From assembly GCF_039548895.1 (NCBI RefSeq), contig NZ_JBCLVG010000001.1: a stretch of DNA of 64,000 bases; one strand, given 5' to 3'. This DNA is from Orlajensenia stereocauli (lineage in GTDB: Bacteria; Actinomycetota; Actinomycetes; Actinomycetales; Microbacteriaceae). The notes beneath the pieces were generated by a model that saw only the letters and a program-made list of their open reading frames with translations, was not told the origin of the DNA and searched no databases. Of the stretch, positions 18,201-25,527 are shown piece by piece (within the stretch, counting starts at the first letter, position 1; every line of letters begins with the position of its first letter). The position numbers and the translations under genes were made by a program.

Positions 18201-18491
18201 CGCGTACCACTCGTCCTCGATGAGGGGCGAGACGGAGAAGCCGGCCTCAGCACCCGCCGTCACGTAGTGGTGGATCGCCGCACGCTGGTTCGGGAACTCG
18301 CGCCCCAGCTGGGCGCTGTAGTACTCCTGATCGAACAGGCCGGAGCGTTGGAGGACGTACTCGATCTGACGGCCGCGGACACGCCGGGCGCTCTCCGGGA
18401 ACCGGCGATTCATGGCGCCGTGGGCGGTCTCCAGCGACCGTCGGAGACCGTCGTGAAGAACAGGGGGCAGGCCCATACCGCTACCAGACAC
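15276..18491 (-). CDS. Multi-domain glycosyltransferase (two GT2 domains plus CgeB/GT1-like domain)
   Basis: 1071 residues. N-terminal 50-150 carries repeats of the form GLFDxEYY...HYVTAGAEAGFSVSP found in polysaccharide-assembly glycosyltransferases. GT2 domain 1 runs from about 231 (VSIVMPARN; IIVDDGSDDDT at 264-274; FLDSDNSW). GT2 domain 2 starts near 470 (SIAMPIFEDW, LVDNGS, FLNNDTEV, GFEDVDLCLRLGE). The C-terminal 270 residues resemble spore-protein CgeB/glycosyltransferase group 1_2 (VLWIISHPE, VFVGSTRGVERP, GFLSNRVFDALAAGARV). Three active domains in one chain suggest assembly of a repeat unit. The start may be GTG 18491 or ATG 18476; neither has a good ribosome site, and a short upstream ORF overlaps it. 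Confidence 0.88.
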   Translation of the reverse strand: MSGSGMGLPPVLHDGLRRSLETAHGAMNRRFPESARRVRGRQIEYVLQRSGLFDQEYYSAQLGREFPNQRAAIHHYVTAGAEAGFSVSPLIEDEWYAAAAKKDGPAIYSVLFDIPFPLTSSSPLFDTVAYCVESGITPPSTLGALQHFIATATDDSPLPISASERARRRTGSWGVERRKAIERAQAFASQSAAQRTRQHPLTAEDSQLSVAWAQAHRSAAVGAPPAPGARPSVSIVMPARNRASMIGDAISSVQAQTRGDWELIIVDDGSDDDTLAVIESEASRDPRIVVVSQPALGVSAARNTAVAHAHADVVAFLDSDNSWMPDFLDLALAGMQESGSRFVFTALTRHQPNGVVFYQGLPTDHQHLLDGGNSIDLNIMVVDVELIKQAGGFDVGIRRWVDYDLILRLAEIEAPHFLPFIGADYNDGTNAHDRITSREPEGWEKVVIAKNLISWPTAERVHDRVSIAMPIFEDWAMTDRAVRAVLANSGETDLELILVDNGSRRSVGAILQGLWGAHPQVRFHRLPRNHNFALASNYAAAASTGEFIVFLNNDTEVTSGWLQPLLERLRADPDVLGVQPVLLYPDDTIQAAGTVFGGPRMLPWHFLAGHPREDVDRAGDHDFAAITAACMAMRADDVMQSRGFDTIFENGFEDVDLCLRLGETRGGHFVVARDATVYHHESKSPGRFRRGEQNRKIFLERWADSLSIDDRWRYASAGFDVAHVDPGHSYQTARVADSRPVVVRPPRTIESGARAGQPQLRWAIKTAAHAGPRGDFWGDTFFAADLARALETSGQEVVVDRRDAHERAARHLDDVVVVLRGLDVVVPQPGAVNVLWIISHPELVTAEEVRSFDLVYAASELWAAHASAKFGKHVAPLLQATNSSRFTPAVGSPDTGHEVVFVGSTRGVERPIVQFAVDSGVEPAIYGPGWAGRIDPALVHAERVSPDEAARLYRSSSWVLNDHWPDMAALGFLSNRVFDALAAGARVMSDEINGMPDDLAGFVTVVRSADDIAANVAERTSWPSADDVMLASEHVRLHHSFEARAETLLTDVLLARSAHPRGVQAERVHPA

Positions 18492-18555
18492 GCCGGGCTG
18501 GATCCGACGTCGGGACGAGAGGTGCGTTCTGGCTCGTGGACGCGGCGGTTTTCAT
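18481..18555 (-). CDS. Possible 24-codon leader ORF upstream of the large glycosyltransferase
   Basis: ATG at 18555 is preceded by GTAAGGAACCC, a far better ribosome site than either start of the 1071-residue gene. The 24-residue product (MKTAASTSQN ... ARRVW) ends at a TAG that overlaps the GTG start by 11 bp and lies 4 bp before the alternative ATG at 18476. A TAGAGT -10-like box at 18597-18602 would put it at the 5' end of the transcript. It could couple translation to the big gene, or mark a frameshift at the true N-terminus. No homology is recognisable. Confidence 0.3.
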   Translation of the reverse strand: MKTAASTSQNAPLVPTSDPARRVW

Positions 18556-18649
18556 GGGTTCCTTACTCGATGACCGTCCCGGAGGACATCCAACAGACTC
18601 TACCAGCGGCACGCGCCGTCGAGGTCGCGGACGGCAATGGCTCAAGGCG

Positions 18650-19510
18650 TCAGCCGGCGAGGCTGGCGAGGTAGGAGCCGTATCCGCTCTTGATGAGAGG
18701 GCGGGCGAGGGCGGCCAGCTGCTCGTCATCGATCCATCCCTGGCGCCACGCGATCTCCTCGATGCAGCCGATCTTGAATCCCTGCCGATCCTCGATGACG
18801 CGCACGTACTCCGACGCCTGCATCATCGACTCGAAGGTTCCGGTGTCGAGCCAGGCCGTCCCACGATCGAGCACCTGCACGCGCAGTCTGCCCGACTGCA
18901 GATACCGCTCGTTCACGGTGCTGATCTCGAGTTCGCCACGGTCGCTCGGCTCGATCGTCTTGGCGATCTCGACGATCGTGTTGTCGTAGAAGTAGAGGCC
19001 GGGTACCGCGTAGCTGCTCTTCGGCACGGCCGGCTTCTCCTCGATGGAGAGGGCGGTGAACGCGTCATCGAACTCCACGACGCCATAGGCCGTCGGGTCG
19101 CTCACCTGGTAGGCGAAGATCAGGGCTCCGTCGATCTCGGTGTTCGCCTGCAGCGAGGAGCCCAGACCCGTTCCGTGGAAGATGTTGTCGCCCAGCACGA
19201 GCGCGACGCTGTCATCGCCGATGAACTCCTCGCCGATGATGAACGCCTGTGCGAGACCGTCGGGCGAAGGCTGCACGGCGTACTCGAGCCGAATCCCCAG
19301 GTCGGAGCCGTCACCGAGAAGGGACTTGAACTGCTCGTTGTACTCGGGAGTGGTGATGATGAGGATCTCGCGGATGCCGGCCATCATCAACGTCGACAAG
19401 GGGTAGTAGATCATCGGCTTGTCGTAGATGGGCATGAGCTGCTTCGAGATGCCCTTGGTGATGGGCCAGAGCCGCGTGCCGGATCCCCCAGCCAGAATGA
19501 TGCCGCGCAT
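18650..19510 (-). CDS. rmlA: Glucose-1-phosphate thymidylyltransferase
   Basis: 286 residues, the first enzyme of dTDP-L-rhamnose synthesis, joining dTTP and glucose-1-phosphate. The nucleotide-binding signature GGSGTRLWPITKGISKQLMP starts at residue 8, followed by YDKPMIYYPLSTLMMAG. The sugar-site segments are LVLGDNIFHG, YGVVEFD, EEKPAVPKSSYAVPGLYFYD and WLDTGT. Length is normal. It lies 3 bp after rmlC on the same strand, so the two form an operon. The other two pathway genes, rmlB and rmlD, are on the opposite strand at 25.5-27.4 kb. Confidence 0.97.
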   Translation of the reverse strand: MRGIILAGGSGTRLWPITKGISKQLMPIYDKPMIYYPLSTLMMAGIREILIITTPEYNEQFKSLLGDGSDLGIRLEYAVQPSPDGLAQAFIIGEEFIGDDSVALVLGDNIFHGTGLGSSLQANTEIDGALIFAYQVSDPTAYGVVEFDDAFTALSIEEKPAVPKSSYAVPGLYFYDNTIVEIAKTIEPSDRGELEISTVNERYLQSGRLRVQVLDRGTAWLDTGTFESMMQASEYVRVIEDRQGFKIGCIEEIAWRQGWIDDEQLAALARPLIKSGYGSYLASLAG

Positions 19511-19513
19511 CGG

Positions 19514-20122
19514 TCAGTTCCCCTTGTTCAGTGAGTCGTAGTAAGCCCGTGCCTCGTCCCAGGTCGGGAGCAGTGAGGATGCGGAGGCCTCGGCGAGGCT
19601 CGGAGCATCCGTGTCCTTCGGGGACAGCAACAGCTGGTCGGCGTCCATGCCGAAGTCGAGGGCGACATCGCCGTCGAGCGGGTTGATCCCGTGCTCACGC
19701 CCAGCATTGAAGGTGGACGTCACGAGATAGCTGACAGTCGCGTCATCGGTGAGTGCGATGAAGCAGTGGCCCAGGCCCTCCGAGATGTAGATGGCGCGGC
19801 GGTCGGTGTCGTCGAGAAGTACGGAATCCCACTGGCCGAATGTCGGCGATCCGACGCGGATGTCGATGACGAAGTCCATCACGGCGCCGTGCGTCGCCGT
19901 CACGTACTTGGCCTGGCTCGGCGGCACGTCGGCGAAATGGATTCCGCGGACCACGCCACGCTTCGAGACCGACGTGTTGCCCTGTGCGAGTGAGAGCGGG
20001 TGCCCGATCGTCTCCTCCAGGCGGTCGAAGCGGTACCACTCGAGGAAGACTCCACGGTCGTCGCCGAACTGCTTCGGGGTGATCTCATAGCTGTCGGGGA
20101 TCGTCAATTCGCGGATCTGCAC
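19514..20122 (-). CDS. rmlC: dTDP-4-dehydrorhamnose 3,5-epimerase
   Basis: 202 residues, third enzyme of dTDP-L-rhamnose synthesis. The cupin fold carries the catalytic base His62 in RGIHFADVPPSQAKYV and the acid Tyr132 in VSYLVTSTFN; FEWY-type substrate contact appears as FLEWYR at 27-32. The GTG start at 20122 lies 6 bp downstream of a TAGACT -10 box, so the message is probably leaderless. It is followed after 3 bp by rmlA. The C-terminal 20 residues (SLAEASASSLLPTW) are typical of actinobacterial homologues. Confidence 0.96.
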   Translation of the reverse strand: MQIRELTIPDSYEITPKQFGDDRGVFLEWYRFDRLEETIGHPLSLAQGNTSVSKRGVVRGIHFADVPPSQAKYVTATHGAVMDFVIDIRVGSPTFGQWDSVLLDDTDRRAIYISEGLGHCFIALTDDATVSYLVTSTFNAGREHGINPLDGDVALDFGMDADQLLLSPKDTDAPSLAEASASSLLPTWDEARAYYDSLNKGN

Positions 20123-20128
20123 TCCGGA

Positions 20129-20134
20129 AGTCTA
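20129..20134 (-). promoter_or_regulatory. Leaderless promoter -10 box (TAGACT) for rmlC-rmlA
   Basis: TAGACT on the minus strand ends exactly 6 nt before the rmlC GTG. Transcription would begin at or within a base or two of the start codon. No usual -35 box is recognised. Confidence 0.5.
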
Positions 20135-20171
20135 ACGAAGATACCGAACGGGTGATGTCCGGGTCGCGGGG

Positions 20172-21086
20172 CTACCCGTCTGATCGGCCGAGCGAGCGGG
20201 CAGCGCGCAGAGGCTTGGTCACCTTCCACGACGTGCTGCCCCGGAGATCCGCCAACTGCTGCTGGAGGCCGATGACCTCTGCCCTCCCCGCGTGGACCTC
20301 CCCCTCGAGCTGCGCGATACGCCGGGTCGCCTCGATGACCCGCAGGGAGTCCTCGTAGTCGTGCTCGACCCGCGCTCCGAGGCCCTCGTAGATGCTGCGC
20401 ACGAGTTCGGGCTGGATGGCGGCGTCCTCGAGGAAGGTGCGCACCGCATGGCTCGGCTCCGCACCCGTGACCAACACGCCGAGGCCGTGCCCGTGGCGGA
20501 ATCCGAAGCCCGGGAACTCCTCGGTGAGCTCCTCCCAGAGCTGCCAGACGGCGAATCCGTTGTCGTACTCGGCGATGTCGTGGAACAGAACGACGGAGCG
20601 AGCCGACAGCTTCGGCCGCCAGGAGTCGAAGTCGTGTCGCACATCGGCATAGCCGTGCCGTCCGTCGATGTGGAGGAGGTCGACGGAACCGTCATCGACC
20701 GCCGACAGCGCCTCATCGAAGGTGCCTCGGAACAACGTGGAGAAGCGGGCGTAGTCGGCATCGTTGATCCGCTTGACGGATTCGTACACGTCTTCGCCGT
20801 AGAAGCCCGCGTGATCGTCGCCCACCCAGGTGTCGACAGCGATGGCCCTGGTGTCCAGGCCGCTCCTGGCGATGCTCTCGCAGAACTGGAAGTAGGAGAA
20901 CCCGTTGTGCGTTCCCAGTTCGACGACCAGGTCGGGTGCGACTGCTTCGACGATCCAGGCCGCGAAGGGAGCGTGTTCATGCCACGCCGACGGCACCAGG
21001 TGGACCGGCTTGGCGAAGGACGCCGCACTCGTAATCGAGATCGGCGTGCTGCTGACGGTGTTGCGGGTCTCGGACGTGTGTATCAA
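20172..21086 (-). CDS. Class I SAM methyltransferase (Methyltransf_24 type) with coiled coil and SxSW..TxPLR tail
   Basis: About 304 residues. The TTG at 21086 is preferred because AGGGAGG lies 11 bp upstream; a GTG at 21098 sits directly on that site. The Rossmann core has VVELGTHNGFSYFQFCE (motif I) and LLHIDGRHGYADVRHDFDSW, the Methyltransf_24 hallmark, with VLFHDIAEYDNGFAVWQLW after it. From about residue 240 a short coiled coil (IAQLEGEVHAGRAEVIGLQQ) leads to the tail STSWKVTKPLR and a basic end. It probably methylates a sugar of the surface glycan. The same tail closes two other proteins in this locus, at 28510 and 29535. Confidence 0.82.
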   Translation of the reverse strand: MIHTSETRNTVSSTPISITSAASFAKPVHLVPSAWHEHAPFAAWIVEAVAPDLVVELGTHNGFSYFQFCESIARSGLDTRAIAVDTWVGDDHAGFYGEDVYESVKRINDADYARFSTLFRGTFDEALSAVDDGSVDLLHIDGRHGYADVRHDFDSWRPKLSARSVVLFHDIAEYDNGFAVWQLWEELTEEFPGFGFRHGHGLGVLVTGAEPSHAVRTFLEDAAIQPELVRSIYEGLGARVEHDYEDSLRVIEATRRIAQLEGEVHAGRAEVIGLQQQLADLRGSTSWKVTKPLRAARSLGRSDG

Positions 21087-21195
21087 AACGAGTGCCACCT
21101 CCCTGTGTCGGTGCTCCAGCGTATCGGCCGAACCGGAGAGGACCCCGCAGTGGAGCTCGGATCACCGGCGCGTCGTGCGCCCGGAGACCGGAACC

Positions 21196-21201
21196 TACAA
21201 T
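21196..21201 (+). promoter_or_regulatory. Leaderless promoter -10 box (TACAAT) for the acyltransferase gene
   Basis: TACAAT, a near-consensus -10, ends 6 nt before the ATG at 21208. There is no ribosome site between them, so the transcript is expected to start at the start codon. Confidence 0.5.
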
Positions 21202-21207
21202 GGGTGC

Positions 21208-23283
21208 ATGACCGAAACGGCCACCCAGCCAGCGGTGGCCCGACCCGATCCGACGCCGCACGCCACCATTCTCCGCCCCGAGATCCAGGCCCTGAGGGCT
21301 CTCGCCGTGGCGTCCGTCCTGCTGTACCACCTCTGGCCGTTGCGCCTTCCCGGTGGCTACATCGGCGTCGACATCTTCTTCGTGATCAGCGGATTCCTCA
21401 TCACGTCTCACCTCCTCGCCGAGGTCGCGCGGACTGGCAGCGTTGGGGTCGGCGCCTTCTGGGCGCGGCGTGCTAAACGCCTGCTTCCCGCGTCGCTCCT
21501 GGTGCTGTCGACTGTCGCCGTTGCCACCGTCATCCTGGTCCCGCGAAGCCTGTGGAACCAGTTCCTGGGCGAAGTCGCCGCGTCCACTCTCTATGTGGAG
21601 AACTGGGCTCTCGCTGCGAATTCAGTGGACTACCTCGCATCGTCGAATCTGCCGTCCCCCGTCCAGCACTTCTGGACCCTCTCGGCGGAGGAGCAGTTCT
21701 ACATCCTGCTGCCGCTCGTGATCATCGGCGCTGTGGCTCTTGCCCGGTGGAGACGGTGGGAGGCGCGGCGAACGCTGCTGGTGGCGGTCGCCGCCTGCGT
21801 GGCGGCATCCTTCGTCTATTCGCTGTGGGCGACGTCGGCGATCTCCAGCATCGCCTACTTCTCGACGTTCACCCGGGCTTGGGAGTTCGGGGCCGGAGCG
21901 CTCCTGGCGTTCACATCCGTGCAACTCGGTCGTCGGATCGGTTCGACGGCGGCGATCATCGCCCTCGCATCGATCGTCGCCGCCTCGTTCCTGTTCAGTG
22001 GCTCCACCGCCTTCCCCGGATGGGCGGCCATGCTCCCCGTGCTGGCGACCGTGGCCGTGATCGCGGCCGGTTCCGGCACCTTCATGGGGACCCTCGGTCG
22101 GTTCGCGCCCGTCGCCTTCCTCGGCCGAGTCTCCTACGGCGCCTATCTCTGGCACTGGCCGCTCCTGGTCCTGCTCCCGTTCGCGACAGGGCACGCGCTC
22201 ACGACCATCGAGAAGGTCGCGCTGCTCATCGCCGCCCTCGTGCTCGCCTGGGGCTCGACCCGGTTCATCGAGGACCCCGTGCGTTTCTCACCGCGCCTGC
22301 TGGGCAGGCGGCGTCCTCGATCGGTGGCGATCGTGCTGGGTGTCGCGATGGTCGTCGTGCTGGCGCTCTCCGCCGTGCCCCGCATCAAGAACGCGATCGA
22401 CGTCGAGAACTACGACGTCGCGGCTTCCGCGACCGGGTCGGAGTGCTTCGGAGCGCGGTCCATGGACCCGGCTCGCGACTGCTCGGGAGTTCCGGCTCCG
22501 ACGCGGCTGACCCCTGACCCCGCGAACGTCGCAGCCGATGACAGCAATCGGCCGGAATGCTGGGCTCGTCTCGGCGACGCCCAACTGCACGTGTGCACCC
22601 TCGGGCCCGAGCGCGGGTACGACCGGCACCTGTTCGCCGTCGGGGACTCGCACAACAACACCCTCATCGCCGCGTATGCCGAGATCGCGAAGTCGCACAA
22701 TTGGCGCATCGATGTCGCCGGGAAGTCCGGATGCTACTGGACGACGAGGGAACAGGCGACGAAGGACTTCGACATCGAGCCGTGCCGGACCTGGCGTGCA
22801 GCGGTGTCGCAGCGTATCAACGAGACCGCCGACCTCGACGGCGTGATCACGACCCATTCGGCGACGACCAACGCGCCCGTCCTCGCCGATGGCGAGTCCA
22901 TCGAGGACGCCACGGTCGAGGGTCTCACGGAGGCTTGGGCCCCCGTCTCCGCACGGGGTCTGCCGATCATCGCCATCCGCGACAATCCGCGTGCCACCCG
23001 CGAGGGCAATCTCTGCGTCGAGCAGGAGTCCGCTTCAGGTGCGACGGGATGTGTGACCGATCGTGCCAGCGCGTTGGCCGCCTTCGACGGAAACGCCGAG
23101 GCTGCAGCGCGCACGCCCGGTGCGTCGGTGGTCGACATGACCGACTTCTACTGCACGGCCACCGAGTGCCCGATGGCGATCGGCGGCGTCATCGTCTACC
23201 TCGACCCCGAGCACATCACCGCGACCTACGCTCGCACCCTCGCCCCGTACCTGGGCGAACGGATCGCCGCCGCCCTGGGCTGA
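21208..23283 (+). CDS. Acyltransferase 3 (OafA/YrhL-like) with C-terminal SGNH domain
   Basis: 691 residues. Residues 22-370 form the acyltransferase-3 membrane domain: RPEIQALRALAVASVLLYHLW with the catalytic-type His41, then GVDIFFVISGF, about ten helices and FLGRVSYGAYLWHWP. After a further helix (VAIVLGVAMVVVLAL) an extracytoplasmic SGNH domain follows, with the nucleophile block VGDSHNN and the closing D-x-x-H in YLDPEHITATY. This fusion O-acetylates cell-surface sugars using cytoplasmic acyl donors. The start is placed at the ATG 6 bp after a TACAAT box. It converges with a second acyltransferase gene at 23343. Confidence 0.93.
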   Translation: MTETATQPAVARPDPTPHATILRPEIQALRALAVASVLLYHLWPLRLPGGYIGVDIFFVISGFLITSHLLAEVARTGSVGVGAFWARRAKRLLPASLLVLSTVAVATVILVPRSLWNQFLGEVAASTLYVENWALAANSVDYLASSNLPSPVQHFWTLSAEEQFYILLPLVIIGAVALARWRRWEARRTLLVAVAACVAASFVYSLWATSAISSIAYFSTFTRAWEFGAGALLAFTSVQLGRRIGSTAAIIALASIVAASFLFSGSTAFPGWAAMLPVLATVAVIAAGSGTFMGTLGRFAPVAFLGRVSYGAYLWHWPLLVLLPFATGHALTTIEKVALLIAALVLAWGSTRFIEDPVRFSPRLLGRRRPRSVAIVLGVAMVVVLALSAVPRIKNAIDVENYDVAASATGSECFGARSMDPARDCSGVPAPTRLTPDPANVAADDSNRPECWARLGDAQLHVCTLGPERGYDRHLFAVGDSHNNTLIAAYAEIAKSHNWRIDVAGKSGCYWTTREQATKDFDIEPCRTWRAAVSQRINETADLDGVITTHSATTNAPVLADGESIEDATVEGLTEAWAPVSARGLPIIAIRDNPRATREGNLCVEQESASGATGCVTDRASALAAFDGNAEAAARTPGASVVDMTDFYCTATECPMAIGGVIVYLDPEHITATYARTLAPYLGERIAAALG

Positions 23284-23342
23284 CGGCGAGTGGTCCTGCA
23301 GCCCTGAAGCCGGCGGTGGTCCGAGCGGCATGCAGATGGTGA

Positions 23343-24416
23343 TCAGCTGACGGCATCCTGCCGAGGCGCCGTCACCGGCACCGGCTCGGCTGCGGCGCCG
23401 TAGCGGGTCCGCAGGGTCCGCGACAGTCGATGCGCGGGTCGCTCGACGGCCAGATGGAATACGTACGCGACCGCGATGCTCACCGGTACGGCGATGACGA
23501 TGGCGACAGCCGGACGAGCGAAGAGGAACCCCGAGGCGATGACGAGGGGTTCGTGCACGAGATAGAGGCTGAAGGAGATGATGCCGAACCAACGGAAGAT
23601 CGCCGTCGAGAGCAGGCTGCGAATCGGCTCGAAGTAGGCCGTGGCGAGGATGAGAGCTGTGATTCCGGCCAGGGCGATCGGGAGGGACACCGATCTGGCC
23701 AGCGAGGACGGCAGCAGGGGAACGATCAGCCAATACGACACCATCGCCGGCAGCGCCGCGCACAGCGCGACGATCCAGGTCGCGGTGGACAGGCCCCTGC
23801 ACCAGGCCCCGATCTCGTCCCACCTCGCGGCGAGCGCGGTGCCGACAGCGAACATCGGCAGATACACGAGGATTCCACTGCCGATCACCGCTCCCACCGT
23901 GACGAGTGCCGCAGTGGCGGCGAGCTGCACCCACAGATGGGCTCGCGCCGCCATGAGGACGTAGACCGGGAGGAGCAGGGAGAACAACATCTCCCACTGC
24001 AACGACCACAGAGGGCTGATCGTGCGGGATACCCCGCCGATGAGAGTCAGGTCCTGGACGAGACCCGCCGGAGTGTAGCCATCGGGCCGGGCGTTCAACC
24101 ACGCGCTGTCCGCCACTGGCAGACGTGACACCAGGCTGATGCTGACGAGTGCCAGGACGACGGCGGCAGCGACGGGCACGTACAGGCGCACGAGGCGAGA
24201 CGGGAAGTACCCCGCCCACGAGAAGTTCCGCGACCGGACCGACAGCCCGAGTACCAGTCCCGACAGCACGAAGAAGAGATAGACCGCCTCGGTCCCGCCC
24301 CAGATCACGTGAAGCGGCGAGTACACGAGCCAGGACAGGGCACCGGCAGCGGACGGGTTCCCGTAGTACGGCCCCGCCAGGGCGGGGATCATGAGGAAGC
24401 AGTGGTGCACGAGCAC
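23343..24416 (-). CDS. Acyltransferase 3 family membrane protein with no canonical start before its N-terminal motif
   Basis: At least 357 residues from the GTG at 24416. About ten membrane helices and AVYLFFVLSGLVLGLSVRSR, SLQWEMLFSLLLPVY and FGIISFSLYLVHEP place it in the acyltransferase-3 family without an SGNH domain. The same frame continues upstream through FASLDGLRGVAAVIVLVHH, the conserved first-helix motif of the family, to a TGA at 24540-24542. That stretch has no ATG, GTG or TTG; a CTG at 24503 is the only near-cognate initiator seen there. A TATCCT -10-like box lies at 24556-24561. So the true start is upstream of 24416, or the gene is damaged at its 5' end. The likely role is O-acylation of the surface glycan. 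Confidence 0.8.
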   Translation of the reverse strand: MLVHHCFLMIPALAGPYYGNPSAAGALSWLVYSPLHVIWGGTEAVYLFFVLSGLVLGLSVRSRNFSWAGYFPSRLVRLYVPVAAAVVLALVSISLVSRLPVADSAWLNARPDGYTPAGLVQDLTLIGGVSRTISPLWSLQWEMLFSLLLPVYVLMAARAHLWVQLAATAALVTVGAVIGSGILVYLPMFAVGTALAARWDEIGAWCRGLSTATWIVALCAALPAMVSYWLIVPLLPSSLARSVSLPIALAGITALILATAYFEPIRSLLSTAIFRWFGIISFSLYLVHEPLVIASGFLFARPAVAIVIAVPVSIAVAYVFHLAVERPAHRLSRTLRTRYGAAAEPVPVTAPRQDAVS

Positions 24417-24661
24417 GATGACGGCCGCGACACCACGGAGTCCATCGAGGGAGGCGAATCGCCCGCGGGGATTGTCGATGGGGAACCGTCCGGAGGTATG
24501 CAGTGGGAGGGTGGTGACGCGTTGGCGATGCGCCGACGATCAGTGCCGTCGCGACAGGATAACCGACTCCCGCCCGTCGACGCCCACCCGGGGCCGGCCT
24601 CGCCATGGCGCGAGGCCGGAGGACAGGGCAGTATGGCAGTGACCTCGGAAAGGCGCATACC

Positions 24662-25423
24662 GTGACGCAGAGCAACGCCCCGGCAGTACCGGCATCCGCA
24701 CTTCCCCCGCTCGCACCCAGAGCCCTGTTGCGCTGGCGAGTGGTCCGGCGTGTGATGAAGGCCCTCGCACCCGCGACCATCGTCGAAGTGGGCATCGGCG
24801 AGGGCGCCATGGGTGCCCGCCTCGCCACCCTCGCCGACTATCGCGGCGTCGAGCCCGACCCGATCTCCTGTGCTCGGGCGCGTGAGGTCATCGAGCCGCT
24901 CGGGGGCCGGGTGGCGAACGGCTTCCTCGACGACGTCGATCCCGGACCCGCCCCGGACGTCATCTGCGCCTTCGAGGTGCTCGAGCACATCGACGACCAT
25001 CGTGCAGCCCTCGCCGATTGGGTCGCTCACCTTCCGTCGGGCGCGCACCTGGTGCTGTCGGTCCCTGCGTTCGCGAAGCGCTTCGGCCCGTCCGATGTGC
25101 GTTCCGGACACTTCCGCCGTTACGACCCTCCGATGCTGCGCACGCTCATGGAGGAGGAGGGGCTCGTCGGCGTCGAGGTGATCGTCTATGCCTGGCCCCT
25201 CGGCTACGCACTCGAGGCGGTGCGCAATCGGCGGGACGAGCGCAAGCTCGCGAACACGGAGTACAGCATCACGGAGCTCACTGCAGCCAGCGGGCGAACA
25301 GGACAGCCGCGCAGCCGCGTGCTCGGCACGGCCATCCTCATCGGCACCTCTCCCTTCATGCTGCTGCAGCGCTTCGCGAAGGGGCGAGGCACGGGACTCG
25401 TGGCGATCGGGCGGCGCCCGTAG
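24662..25423 (+). CDS. Class I SAM-dependent methyltransferase
   Basis: 253 residues from a GTG with GGAAAGG 8 bp upstream. Motif I is IVEVGIGEGAMGARLA, the acidic ribose contact is YRGVEPD, and motif IV reads VICAFEVLEHIDDHRAAL. This is the Methyltransf_11/23 (UbiE-like) pattern with the conserved E-V-L-E-H-I. The C-terminal part has a hydrophobic patch (TAILIGTSPFMLLQRF) that may touch the membrane. It stands between an acyltransferase and rmlB, so the target is probably a sugar or lipid-linked intermediate of the glycan. The acceptor cannot be read from sequence. Confidence 0.82.
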   Translation: MTQSNAPAVPASALPPLAPRALLRWRVVRRVMKALAPATIVEVGIGEGAMGARLATLADYRGVEPDPISCARAREVIEPLGGRVANGFLDDVDPGPAPDVICAFEVLEHIDDHRAALADWVAHLPSGAHLVLSVPAFAKRFGPSDVRSGHFRRYDPPMLRTLMEEEGLVGVEVIVYAWPLGYALEAVRNRRDERKLANTEYSITELTAASGRTGQPRSRVLGTAILIGTSPFMLLQRFAKGRGTGLVAIGRRP

Positions 25424-25458
25424 CCTCGACCCTGGAGGCCGGGTGGATGCCCATTGAC

Positions 25459-25464
25459 TAGGAT
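25459..25464 (+). promoter_or_regulatory. Candidate -10 box (TAGGAT) for rmlB-rmlD
   Basis: TAGGAT lies 64 bp upstream of the rmlB start, downstream of the methyltransferase stop. The leader then contains AAGGA at the ribosome-site position. No -35 box is evident. Confidence 0.3.
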
Positions 25465-25527
25465 TGGTGGGTCCACTCGACCGGACGGCCGTCTGGGCCC
25501 AGGGTCACGAGCGTGAAGGAAACACAC

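Noticed and set aside
15285..18674. Very long open frame (over 1100 codons) antisense to the multi-domain glycosyltransferase
   Set aside because: It mirrors the high-GC coding strand, its translation is low-complexity (His/Arg/Val-rich) with no domain, while the minus strand has clear glycosyltransferase motifs.
18650..20122. Leading role of mobile elements in bringing in the glycan locus
   Set aside because: No transposase, integrase, terminal inverted repeats or tRNA boundary is visible in the window, so transfer cannot be supported here.
23035..24828. 597-codon minus-strand frame over the second acyltransferase
   Set aside because: No recognisable motif and Arg/Pro-rich; the neighbouring frame encodes the real acyltransferase. 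It does not supply the missing N-terminus either.
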